Origin: Acanthornis magna
Taxonomy: Eukaryota; Chordata; Aves; Passeriformes; Acanthizidae
DNA: 64,000 bases
NCBI GenBank assembly: GCA_036785705.1
Contig: JAWUZG010000159.1
Coordinates: 682,001-746,000, forward strand
Direction of reading: 5' to 3'
Part shown: positions 49,501-60,500 of the stretch, piece by piece
How positions within the stretch are numbered: the first letter of the stretch is position 1
How the letters are laid out: each line of letters starts with the position of its first letter
Made by a program: the position numbers and the translations under genes
Notes under the pieces: generated by a model
Database searches by the model: none
What the model was told of the DNA's origin: nothing
What the model saw: the letters and a program-made list of their open reading frames with translations, nothing else

Positions 49501-51868
49501 AGAGCAAAGGGTGCACCACTGCCCTCTCCCATTTTCCTGTCCCAAATCCACCCCAGGGTGTACAACGCACCCTGTTCATAGCAGGGGCAAGAAACAGAAA
49601 ACACACAGGGGAAACTGAGGCACTGGAAGGCTACACCATGTCTGAAGACACTTGACCAGGGCACGGCAGCAGTTCAGGTGTCTGGAGCCCCAGGAATGCC
49701 CCAGGGAAGCCCTGGCCCTGCCAGACCCTCACCCGCACGGGAGTTGGCAGGTCCCTGAGAGTCTCCACTTTGCATGGTGGTTCCTTGATCCTCATCTCGT
49801 GCCGGGTCCGCCCTGCCTGGAACATGAGGTGGACGGTGGGCTTCTGCCTGAGGCTGCTCTCCCACCCAACACTGCCCCAGGGCTGCACCTGCCACCAGCA
49901 CAGAGGGGTGCCCTGGCATGGGTGCCCTCGCCACACAGGGACACAGACAGTCTGTGCCTCATGGGGCTGAGTGCCACAGGCAGTGCCCTGAGCAAGGTGA
50001 GGAGGCATATGGCTGCTGGAGGCACCTTGTGCTGAGCCTCTTTGGGGCAACTTTCGGCTCCACAGCATCTCCGCAGGGCTCAGGAGCCTCACTGCTGCAC
50101 CCACTGCACCCAGCATGATAGAGAGAGCAGGAGCCATAGCTGGGAGGACTGGGATGCCAGGAGAACCACAGACCCCAGAAGAGCATGTGTCCCAGGCATG
50201 GACCCGCTCACACACCCTGGATGCTCTCACAGTCCCGTGAGTGCCCCTTCCCCACAGCCAGCCCTGCAGCAGCACCCAGGGCAGCCTCTCCCTGCTGGTC
50301 ACAGTGACAGCCCAGCCCAGACATGTTTCCTGCACCTAGCATAACAGAGGTTCAGAATTAAATGAGATTTTGCAGTGAAGAGCCCCCAAACCAAACATAC
50401 TGGGAAAGCTGAATTTTCACCCACTAGATTTATGGCGCTTTCTTTTGGAAGCTGTCTCATCACAGGCCGATCTCCAACCTTGGGTTTTATTTCTAGCTCA
50501 AAACAATAAAGCCAGAAGGCAAAAATGCTTCCAGACCCTGGAGGTTTGTCAACCTAGTCAACAAAAGAGGGTGGGTGAAACTGGGGTCCAGCCCCACGGC
50601 AGCTAAAAGCAGCCACCCCCAGAGTGGGAGGCATGAGATGCTTCAGTCCATCATTACAGCCAATACTTTTAAAGAAAACATCAGCATAAAAATTATTAGG
50701 CTGCTGCAACATGTAATGGGCATCACTAAATCCCACACCACCCTCTCCTTGTGCTGTGGTATCATGAGAAGCAGGAATTTATAAATTAAAATATTACACT
50801 GGAGAGTATTGCATCCATCACTGGACTGTTCCTCTGGCACTGAGCACAACAGAAGCTCAGAGGGAAAGAGATGAGGATCCTGGCACCAGATGCCCCCCAC
50901 AGGCAGCCCCCAAAAAGCACCTTAGGTGTTCACTTACCTTCTGCGCCGGCGCCAGATCGAGTGGCCAGGCCAGGTCCTCCTTGGAGAGGTCTCCATTGCT
51001 GTTCTTCTCCTTCTTAAGGGGTGGCAGTCCCCGGCCCCGGGAATCTGTGCAGGGACAAGACAGAGCAGCCTCAGGCTCTGCAAGGCCTCCTGGCCATGCC
51101 CCCGCCTCCCCCAGCCTCCCTCTGCTCCCAGCAGCACAATTTGGAGACACCAAAAGCTCATCTCGGAGAAATGTGGCTGGAAGCAGAGACACTTGGTGTC
51201 CCCGGGGCTGCCCATTGTGGCACCACAGCCCCAGATCACCCACCTGTCCCCAAAACTGGAAGGGATTAGCAGGAAGTGTGGGGACATTCTTATCTCCCCC
51301 TTTGTTCCTGAAAGCTCAGAGGCACAAGGAGGCCACGTGCCAGCTACCCAGGGCTTGTCACCAGGTCACTTAAAGCAGGTGGGATTTGGGAACCCCAAGT
51401 GGAGCATCCCAGGAGCAGTGATGCAGCCCCTCAGATCAGTGGCATCCCTCAGGCTGGTGGGACCCCCCCACTTTCCTCATTCCATGGGGGTTAAACTATC
51501 GAAGGGCAGAGGCAGCATCCCAGTGTGGCACCCATTTCCACAACCACACCGTGGTCTGGATGTGCTGCCAGATCACAGAAACCCAACAGAGTCATGGAGG
51601 GACCCCGGCCACAGCCACAGCACTTCATCCCCCAGACCAAGGCCCTGGGACAGAGGCTGTGAGATCCCCAACCCTGTGCATCCTTGCACCTGCTGGGAGC
51701 TCTCTGGGCACGGTGTGGTGACCCTCACCTGGCGTGGTGACCCTCACCTGGAGTGCCGGGCTTCCCGTTCGCCGCCAGTACCACACCAGGTGCTTTGTCC
51801 CCATTGATGAGGATCAGCTTTGCCCTACAGTCCGCCTCATCCTGCCTGCGGCTCTTGTCTTTTTTCAT
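40180..51868 (-). CDS. DNMT3B: DNMT3B de novo DNA methyltransferase homologue, lacking target recognition exons
   Basis: DNMT3B methylates CpG cytosines de novo in the nucleus. Eighteen coding exons in transcript order: 51868-51748, 51044-50938, 49816-49733, 49275-49087, 47972-47814, 47057-46950, 46234-46093, 45767-45639, 45213-45169, 44825-44746, 44461-44349, 43994-43811, 43568-43484, 42956-42811, 42652-42562, 42347-42199, 41572-41487 and 40321-40180. All have GT-AG sites and join in frame to 2,160 nt, or 719 residues. The start is [10 protein letters not shown], equivalent to human MKGD. Domains: PWWP 168-285 (SWWP at 186-189), ADD about 360-488 with all zinc cysteines, catalytic 502-719. 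Motifs present: FDG 510-512, SPC with Cys580, ENV 626-628, RAR 660-662, C-terminal SWSVPVIRH and DYFACE. Human residues 745-807, the target recognition domain, have no exon, nor does alternative exon 10. The result matches isoform DNMT3B3 and may be catalytically impaired. Identity as DNMT3B is certain; activity is not. Confidence 0.96.
40322..41486 (-). other. DNMT3B: Intron where DNMT3B exons 21-22 are expected but not found
   Basis: This 1,165-bp intron begins GTAATC and ends CTCCGCAG. Reading all minus-strand frames by eye, I find nothing resembling NDKLELQ, TTKSNSIKQGK or EDVLWCTELER, which exons 21 and 22 should encode. The longest open minus frame (40937-41296) has no similarity to them. 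No CR1 or other repeat that would explain a disruption is visible, and there are no N bases. Confidence 0.75.
43811..45213 (-). other. DNMT3B: DNMT3B ADD-domain exons
   Basis: Four exons (45213-45169, 44825-44746, 44461-44349, 43994-43811) encode the linker and the ADD zinc-finger module that reads unmodified histone H3K4. Cysteine clusters are complete: [37 protein letters not shown] and NCYMC. The first exon is only 45 nt and encodes [15 protein letters not shown], the counterpart of human EQMASDVANNKSSLE. Confidence 0.95.
46093..47972 (-). other. DNMT3B: DNMT3B PWWP-domain exons
   Basis: Exons 47972-47814, 47057-46950 and 46234-46093 encode the PWWP module, which binds H3K36-methylated nucleosomes and DNA. 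Visible are [19 protein letters not shown] and [20 protein letters not shown], then the helical part [16 protein letters not shown]. The aromatic cage residues of the FSWWP segment are kept. Conservation is much higher than in the preceding N-terminal exons. Confidence 0.95.
47310..47515 (+). mobile_element. CR1 LINE 3' fragment in a DNMT3B intron
   Basis: CR1 phrases are visible in order: 'aggcttcccagggaagtggt', 'gtttggacaatgctcttggg', 'gactcaatgatcctcgtggg' and 'gatactctgattctgtg'. It is plus-oriented, antisense to DNMT3B, inside the intron between the two first PWWP exons. Confidence 0.88.
51715..51752. repeat. 19-bp tandem duplication spanning a DNMT3B splice donor
   Basis: Two adjacent 19-bp copies of GTGGTGACCCTCACCTGGC (the last two bases differ in copy 2) cover the donor of the first DNMT3B coding exon. 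On the minus strand each copy contains CCAG|GTGAGG, so the true donor (exon end 51748) has an identical decoy 19 nt downstream (51729). Confidence 0.85.
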
Positions 51869-51874
51869 GCTTGC
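51748..51874 (-). other. DNMT3B: DNMT3B first coding exon
   Basis: The acceptor TTCTACAG precedes GCAAGC and the start codon at 51868-51866. The exon encodes [20 protein letters not shown] and 20 more residues plus one base. As in human, the start codon sits near the 5' end of the second exon, so the first exon is untranslated and lies upstream. Confidence 0.85.
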
Positions 51875-54800
51875 CTGTAGAAGCCAGAGTGGAAAGGAAA
51901 TTCAGCCGTGCAAAGGAACCCCAGGGAGGGCAAAGCAGAGTGAGCTTCCTGAGCCAGCCTCAACTTCATGCCCTTAGCAGACAGGTCTGACTGGAGAGGC
52001 ATCTAAAGGTCCCGGGAGATAAAGGGCACTTGGCCATAACCTCCCCACAAACGTAGCGGCCCTAAAGATCAACCAGCTTCATCTAACAGGGGCCCTAGAT
52101 GAAAACCACTTGTCCTTAGCGAAAACCAATTTTTTCCCCAACATCTGTATGCTGTGGAGTGCTCCTGGGCTCAGAGCTCCCCAGCCCCAGCTCGCTCTGA
52201 CAGACCCTGGCTGGAGGGGAGCTGCACTTCCTGGCCACCCTGTAGAAATCAGGGGACAGCCCACCCCAGGGGACAGCCCACCCCTGGGGCACCGGCCTCC
52301 CCATGTTCTGGCTGCCCAGCACGCCCAAGGTGGGTGGGCTGTGCCGGCAGCAGTAGGACAGGCAGGCAGCCCGCCATGGGGGGCAAAGTCCTGGAGCCTG
52401 CATTAAACTCTCTGGGAGGGAGAAAACTCCTCCTGTCCCCTGCTCCTGGCCTCAGCTCCCTCGCCCCAGGGCAAAGGGGCAGAGCAGGGGGCTGTGTCAC
52501 AGCACGCCAGCATCCCCTGCCCTGGCATCCCCCTGCAGAGCTGGGGCTCGCCTTGCCTGCTGCCTTCCCTTGGGTGCCCTCCCTGGATGGTGTTTTCTGC
52601 AGTGGAAGCTCCCAGCTCTCCCAGAGGCACCTGGGCGCCATGAACGACGCTGCCTCACTGCTGGGCTCTGGGTCTGTGCTGCAACTTGCCCCTTCAGCAG
52701 CACAGTCATTTTAGCAGCACGTAACCCAAGAGCTGAGGAGCTCGCAGGGCTTTGCCCACCTACAGCCCTGTCAGGAAGCCAAACCAACACCCCCCTCAGC
52801 CCCAGAGAGACCCCAGCTCCACCCCACCGCCCCTTCTGCGTCACTCTCGCTCTGCATCGCCTCCAACCACTGCCCTAACAATTGAGATTTCTGCTTTGAA
52901 ATCATCTGTCAGCACCTCTGGCAAACAAAGACCAGTTGGAGCACGATGTTTTGGATGCAGAGGGCAGAGTTAAAAACCTGGTAACACTCAAACACGAAGG
53001 AAAACAGGTGTCCGGCACCCACCTCCACAGGCAGACCCCAGTGCACGTCCTGCCTCCTCCTCGACAAAGGAGAGGAACAGCACCAGACACTGCACTACGC
53101 CCCACAGCTGTGTGTGCAGAAATCCCACTGCTGCAGCACATCTGCTCCAGACCCGGCAAACAATTCCTGGGAGCTGCCCAGACTAGCCGCCTGCCCCCAG
53201 CCCAGGCGGATGGTCCCACATGGCCCTGGATGCTCCAGGATGCAGCAATCCACCACAGAGCAGCACAGCCAGGTCAGGGTCAGCTCCTCCTGGTCTGCTC
53301 CCCCTCCCCAACCCACGATGTTGCAGAGCAACAGCAATCATGACTGGCAGCAATGCTGCCACCAAAACCAGCAAAATTCAGCAAAAAAAGTGAATCTCCC
53401 TTAGGAATCCCTGCAGGGAGGTGTAAGACATGCTGCTCTCCCAGTATGAGGGTGTTCTGACCCAGAGGGGACAAGGAGATGGAGCAGCATGAGACAGGTA
53501 AGATTCAGGGAGGACAGGAGCAGACAAGGCCACCTCCCAGCCTTTCTAAACATCTGCACCCACAATCCTCCACTGGGAGGCTCTGAGGACACCTGCATTA
53601 TGTCCTTTGTGAGGAACCTGACAAAGGTTTGCACCTCAAAATGGTTTCTCCTTTCTCAGCCCCAGGACTGCATGTCCAGCACACCGGGCAAGGGTGTCCT
53701 GCCAGCCCAGCACTGGAGGTGACGGGGTAAGGTGACACAGGGACCAGGTCTCCCCAGGGACACAGCCGTGACTGAGCACCCAATGCACCAAGCTCAGCTT
53801 TGCCACGTGCTTAGGGAGCTCCCACATTGTCTTTATTCCAGCTATAAAGTGGGAAAAAAGGGTTATCCCTTTGGAAGGAACAGCTCCCTGGCAGAGCAGA
53901 GACTCACAGGTCACAGCTCTGCAGGTCTGTGGCACCAGCCACAGGCCCTGCCGTGAGCACAGGCACGTCAGCTCCCTGCTTGCTCCGTGCCCTTCTCCAG
54001 CTGCACCGCCCAGGATCACTCGAGGACATCCCGTCACCATCCTCTGACGGGAAAGGGAACAGCACACCATGGCCCAAACTGCTCGTTAAAACTTTCGCTT
54101 TCTCAAAATCCCACACCTATGCAGCAGGACTGCAATTCCCATCTCTTCTCCTGCTGTTTGCACCAAGTGCTGAAGTCACACAAGCCCATCCTGCTGCCCA
54201 CCAACCACCCAGGGTCCCCCGCAGGAGCCACGTCCTCACCAGCTCACCCCCTCCTGCTCGGGAGGAAGGCTCGGCTCTTTGTCCTCGCCTCCCCTCACAG
54301 AAACACACCAACATGTGCACTCAGGGCATTACGAAAATAATAAGAAACAGAGCACTGCCCTCACATGTGCTGTCTCACGGGAGACCAGCCCTGCAGTGCT
54401 TGAATTGCCCAGCGCCCTGCAAACACACCGGGTGCTCCACAGTCCTGCGCTCCAGACGAGAACCCATGAGGAAGAAAATGACGCAGAATTCCAGCTCCAT
54501 TGCTGAAAGCTTCCCAAGAGTCCAGCACCAGCAGCAGCCCCGGCACTGCCTGGTGACCAGGACGTGCCCTGCAGCCAAATCCCACCGAGCAGACAATGAA
54601 CCCGCTGACTCCACAGCCCGCCCTCATTTTGCAATACCAGTTTCTTTAAGATTTGCCAAACTGGTTAAAGACCGTGCCACAGTATTAACTGCTTAGAGAG
54701 AATTTTGGTCCCTGCCTGGCCAAGCTTGCAAGCCACCCTGGAGCAGGCAGCGCAGGCAGAGTGGGCAGGATGGCTGGGCTCACCTGGCAGAGAGGGCAGG

Positions 54801-55460
54801 GAAGGCAGGGCTCACCTGGCCAGGCCATGCTCTGAACTAGACCCTTACCCCTGCTCCCGGGGCTGCTCCTCCTGCCCGGCCCAGGCCGGTTTCAGTTTTT
54901 CTTGCTGGGAAAACAGGCCGCCCTGTTATCAGGTGCATGTCCCCAGGAGGTGGGGAGGTTGCGGACTTTGCCTCCAGACAGGGGCATGCATATCAAAAGG
55001 CTGGAGGGAAGCTTTACCCACGGCTGGGATGGAGCCATCGCCCAAGCCCTGTTTGAATAACAAAAAGAAATAAAGGACCCTAATGGCCGGGCTGGCTCTG
55101 GGCTGTGGTGCACACTAATGGCCTTTAAGTCTCCCCAAACCGAACATTTCCCTCTAATCCTGGGAAGAAAGGAGTTGCTGGGTTGGCAGTTCCGTAAGAA
55201 AGGCGCCGATTTCGCAGATGTGCTCGTTGGGAAGGGCAGGGGGCGAAGGGCAGGCTCCCCCTGCCCGCTTCCTGTGCCTGGCCTCTCCGCTCTCCCGCTC
55301 CAGCACTTCCCTCCATTTCCCCCGGTTTCCTCCTGCCTCACTCAGCTCCCCCCGCAGCCCTCGGCGCCCACCCTGGCTCTCCCCGCTGCCTCGCAGCAAA
55401 GCAAAGAAAAGAAACAAAACACAAACCGGCCCCTCCTCTCCCAGCGCAGACCAGGCTGGA
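51875..55460 (-). other. DNMT3B: DNMT3B first intron
   Basis: No coding exons were recognised between the first coding exon and the promoter island. Open frames on both strands are overlapping and without motifs. An additional untranslated exon could be hidden here. Confidence 0.5.
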
Positions 55461-57560
55461 GATGTCTCCCGGACAGCCACCATCCCCGCCAACCGCTGCT
55501 TCAGCTGCTCCGGGCTCTTTACCATGTTCATCCCGGTGGGATCCCGCCGGGCCGAGCCCCCCGGCGTGGGGCAGGGGCTGCCTGCGGGCAGGAGCTGGGG
55601 GCTGTGGGCAGGGCTCGAGGCTTTGGGGGCTGTGGAGGCTCTGGCACACAGGTGAGTCCCGCTCAGCGGTGGTGAGTGTTCTGTCCGGAGTCGTCACCGC
55701 TTCATCTTCCTCCTGCACAAGAGGATGTAAAGGGGACAATGACACCTCGCTGTCCCCGTGGACCCCCCCCAGCATCGTGCAGCCCGAGAGGCAGGACTGG
55801 GATACCCAGGCTCACTCCTCAACTTATTAAAAATTAGGAAACTGAGTCAGGAAAGGCGAGTCCTGCTCAAGGGCAGCACGCTCCAGCCACCCTCTCCTTG
55901 CCCTGTCCCGTTCCGAGGAAGGTCGGTGCGGGACCACCGCTCGCCCCAGGACCACCACTCGCCCAGGGGTCCCCCGCCGCTCCCCTCTCCTGGCTTCCCA
56001 GGACTTGTGCCCCACGCTGGGGCCACTCCGAAGTTCATTCCTCCTTTTCCGATGATCTCCCCTCCCCGGAGGCTCCCCCCGGGGCGGGCAGGAGGCAGAT
56101 GCCAGCAGAGCCCTCCGGTCGATACCTGCTCTGGCCACCTCGTTCCTCCGGCCCGGCCCCGGGGAGGCTTCGTGCCAGAGGCGCCGCCGGGAGCCTCTTT
56201 TCCTGCCAACAGAGAAGGAAGATGCGCTGTCAGATTCCCGACCGAGAACCGAAAACAAAGGTGTTCGGCCCGGGCGGCAGCGCCACCGTGTCGTGTCCCG
56301 GTACCCCCGGCAGCTCCCCACGGTGCCCCCGGCCTGGAGGCGGCGCTGCCCGGGACGGCCGAGCCGGGCAGGGGGACCCCGGCCCCCCCGAACCACCCCC
56401 GCCCCGCAGCCATCACTCGCCGTATCGCCGAGGGGACGCTCCCGCCGCCGCCTCTGGCTCAGCCCCGGCCCGGCCCCGAGGGTCGTCAGGGGTCCCGCAC
56501 CGGCCCCGCCGTGACAGTCCCGGGACGCGCCCCCGGGGCTCGCGGCGCCTCCGCGGGAAACTCCGAAAGTTGCGACGGGACCGGAGGGGTGGGCGGGACC
56601 AGGGGGACTTATGGGACCATGCCCGGGGCTGCGGGAGCAGCGATCTCCCCAACACGCCCCAGAGCCAAGCGCCGGCAACAAGTGGCGGCGGGGCCCGCCA
56701 CCCGCTGTCCCCTGCCCGAGCCCCCGGGGCGAAGCCGCGAGTCCCCGGTTACCGGGCACCGGGACCGCCAGACCGGCCGGGGCGCTCCCGCCGCCGCGCT
56801 CCGGTGCGCCCGGTGCCGCCTTCCCCTCCCGCCTCATTGTCCCCCGCCACCGCCGCGGACAACAAAGCCGCCCACGAGGATGTGCCACGGCTCCGGTTCG
56901 GACCCTTCGGTCCCCCCGGTCCAGCGCTCACCTGCGCCGCGGCGGGACGCGCCGTCCAGCGGGGCCGCGCCGCCGCTCACCGCCGCCCGCGCCCCGGCCG
57001 GCCCCCGACAGCCCCGCGCTCCGGTTACATGGCGCTTTAACCCTGCCCGTGCTGGGCAGCCCCTCCTCCTCCTCCTCCTCCTCCTCCTTCGCCGCCCCAT
57101 GGCGGGGGAGGGGAGCGCGGGGCCCGCACCGCCACCGCACCCGCCGGGCCCCCCAAGCCCATCGAGCGCGCAGCCCTCGGGGTCCAGCATTCCCTCCGGG
57201 CCCGCATCCCCCGGGGCGCCGCATCCTCCCCCGCCGCGACTCCGCACCTCCCGGTGCCCCGGTGTGTCCCATCCACTGCCCCACATCGCCCGGGACCACC
57301 GCCTAGTGCCCCACGATCCCCTTGCCCCGGTTCCCCGCATACCCTCCCCGGTGCCCTGCATCACCTCCGCCGGGCTCAGCATCCCCCTCCGGGGGCTCCA
57401 CACTCCTCGGATGTCTCACACCCTCCCGGGGCTCCCCACGGCCTGGTACCCGCTGGCGTCCCGGCGTTGCCTCCACTGCCCGGCATCCCCCAGGTTTCAT
57501 AATTTCTCCGGGGCTCGGCCCTCGGAGCCCAGTGCAGCTCAGTCCCCGAGGCAGAGGAGA
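55460..57560 (-). promoter_or_regulatory. DNMT3B: DNMT3B CpG-island promoter and predicted exon 1
   Basis: Very dense CpG, strongest at 55.9-57.3 kb. A strong minus-strand donor, CGGCGCAG|GTGAGC, ends a predicted untranslated exon at 56932 that would begin about 57.0-57.1 kb, near a (CCT)9 tract. The exon is inferred only from the donor, the island and the position upstream of the coding exons. The 722-codon open frame on the plus strand through this island is proline/arginine-rich and is explained by lack of AT-rich stop codons. Confidence 0.6.
57062..57088. repeat. (CCT)9 trinucleotide repeat
   Basis: Nine perfect CCT units, AGG on the DNMT3B sense strand, sit at the predicted transcription start region. 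Such polypurine tracts are common in CpG-island promoters and can vary in length between individuals. Confidence 0.9.
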
Positions 57561-57599
57561 CTCCCGGGGCACCCCGGGGCCAGGCACAGCCTTCACCCA

Positions 57600-60500
57600 C
57601 CGAGCCGCCACTCTGCCCACCGGTTTGCAGCGGCACCATGGCCCACACAGCGCCATGCAGCACAACCCCGCGCAGCGCAGCGTGAGCAGACAAAGCCTCA
57701 CAAGTTTTACACTCAGTTTTTGTTTGTTCTTTCCCTTTCCCGTCCAGAGGCGAGACACTTGCAGGGCTGCGCCGGGGCCAGGGACACAGCCCGCGCCTCT
57801 CCTGCCCCAGACAAAGCATCCGAAGTCCACGTGGGGTATAATCTTCCCTGCTCGCTTGTTATTACTTCTAGATTCAGCAGAAAAGTGTGTAACAGTAAGA
57901 AAAGCAATATGATTATAGTGGTGTGATAGAAATGAGCTTTCAAGGCCTGGAGGAAAAAGCTTACTTAGACAAAGTGTCTGAAATCTGCAGGACCAGCCCC
58001 AGGCCTGTATGGCAGGTTCCCCCAAACCACTCCTCCAACCCTGCAGAACACAAGCATGAAAAATTTGGGAGCAAATACAAAAAATGCACTTCAAGTGAAC
58101 AAGAGGAGCTGAGAAATCCTCTCTGGATAAGCTTTTGGGGTTACTGGACATCACCATTCAAACAAACATGCACCACATAAACCTAAAGCTAATTCACAGC
58201 TTGGGTGAGTAGATTAAAACAAGCAAATAGATTTTACTCCCGTTTGTTTTTCCACATTTAGGAAAGGGAAATGCCTTTGAGAACTGTGCTCATGAGAGTT
58301 TCCAGGGCACTGTGAGGGTGGAATCAGCCCTTCCAGCATCCACGGGTTCTTCTCCCTTTCTACGGAAACCTTCCTGCTGCTGTTGGCCTCGCTGACCTGC
58401 CATCAATCTCCCGCCAGCCGAAACGCCCTCTTTCCCTCTCTGTCCCTCAGTTATCATTTAATTCAGGAGAGCAAGGCTGTGCAAACTGCTTGTGGGAAAG
58501 GTCTGGTACCAGACAAAGCAGCTCTGGCAGACGATGAGCCAAAGCCTGATCCTTTTCCTGCCTCTGCTACACACACCAGAGAGATGCTGAGAGTTTATTT
58601 CTTAACAATCAAGAGAATTTGTATGTCATTTCACAGGAAACAAGGTACCTCTACAGATTATTTTATGTCCAGGCTCCTGCCAGACATTCCAGGTACACTG
58701 CACCAGGCTCTCAGCAGCTCCTGTTGAGCCAGGGCTGGCAGCAGAGGCTTCTGTCAGGAGAGAATCAAAGCAGCTCCCTCACTGCTTCCCACCAGCCTTG
58801 TGGCTTTCCAGCAGAGACCAGTGAAGGGACATGGCTCTGTGGGCAAAGCTCCTCCACTCCATAGCTGGAGAAACTGCAAGGAGCAGGCAGCATGGCCAGG
58901 GCTCATGTGAGCAGGGAGGGAGAAGTGGGGGTCCCTCACCACCCCTGGGTGTAGGTAGCACACTCTCTGCACACCATGCCATGGACACATCACTCCCCAT
59001 GATGGAGGAATTCCCATCAGCAGCAGGGCTGGGCTGCCCAGCTTCTGCAAAAAGTCATTCCAGCAAGAACCATTCCCCCGTCTGGCTGTACTCCCTTGGC
59101 TGGCATCTGAAATTCACAGAGTGAATGAATTTGCCAGTGACCAACCAGCTGAAGGAGCCATTCCCTGTCACTATCACACAATCAGGACTTGCAACATCCA
59201 TTCACATCGGAAGTGACTCCTCATTTTTCACACGCTTCCCAGCAACCATGCCAGCTCTTCCACACATAACTACTCACTCCCAACCCTGAAGCCTCCTCTT
59301 CACTGAAGACTGCTCAGCCAGGGCCTTCTCTGAAGTGCACCTGGGGTATGGCACCAGGCCCAGCTCCTCTCTGTCTACCCAGTTCTCCCATTTCAGATTT
59401 CTTCCTAAAATTCTCCTTTGTCACCCTGGCCAGGCAGAACAATGCCACTCCCTGCCCGGAGCTCTGCTTCGGCTGCCACCACCTCCCATCTCTTGCTTTG
59501 CACCCAAGGGCTTGAGCTGGGACCTACTCCATATGTCACAGCAATGTTCCTGGAGAACCCCCATAAATAAAGCAATTGAGCAAACATGTGTCATTACCTA
59601 CGGCTGTCAGCTGTGTAAACTTGCCACCTCCAGATCCTGTGGGTCCCAGATTCCCACGTCCCAGTAATGGCAGAGCACTTGCTTAGTCTTCTTGCAGGTT
59701 GGGAGGAACACCAGCACCATTAAATCACCTTGGACAGTTGCAAGCTGGGGCTGGGAGCAGGAGGAACTTCTCCTTTCACTGAAGTCAGCAGCGACGCTCC
59801 TGCTGTGTTCAGGTTTTCAGGTTCCCATGTCCACATACACACAGCTCAGTGGCTCTTTCCCAGCCCACAGTAATATCATTTTCACTGCCCAGCCTTCTTC
59901 ACTGCAGGACCCCATCGGAGCACGTCCCACAAGATGTTTCCTCCTCTTCCATGAGCATCTTCATGGTCTGAGCCCTCACCACAGCCCTGTGCTGGCCGCC
60001 TGCCCCTCCACCACCTCCACCAGTGCCGCTCCATCACAGCTCCCAGTGACCAGTCACTCCTCACCACAGTTCCCCAGAGCAGGTCTCCTACCCCTGGCAC
60101 CTCTCCTGAGTCCGGGGAGAGCTGTGTCACTCAGCAGGGCTCTGGCTGCTGGAAGCAAGGTCTGTTCCCGCTGTGGGAGAGTCTCATCCTGCTGCCACAT
60201 GTGGGAATACAGCCCCAGCCTACCTTACAGCTGGGCTGGCTTTTCCCATCTGGGGGGAATTGCTGTTTACACAGAGATAGGAAATGTTATCCCTCCTACA
60301 AGAAGTTTCTAGCCCTTCCTGTGGGCTGGCCAGGCCCACATGATACAAACCTCTAATAAAAATAAGGTTAAAAATAAGTGTCATCCGTGTAACCAGAACA
60401 TCTTGAAAGTCTGCAGCTACCCGCCTGCAAACTTCAAACGCCAAGGCACACAAAGAAAAATCTTCAATGCCTCTCTAACAAAGCTGGCCACAAAATCCTC

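Noticed and set aside
49733..49820. Alternative acceptor 4 nt into this DNMT3B exon (CAGGCAG)
   Set aside because: Using the second AG shifts the frame and hits a stop; the first AG keeps phase 0 with both neighbours.
55758..57926. 722-codon plus-strand open frame
   Set aside because: It lies in the DNMT3B CpG island, is low-complexity and proline/arginine-rich, overlaps long open frames in other frames and strands, and has no recognised domain. GC-rich sequence rarely contains stop codons.
57303..58157. 284-codon minus-strand frame upstream of DNMT3B
   Set aside because: It overlaps the promoter island, has no recognisable domain, and is not linked by splice sites to the DNMT3B coding exons.
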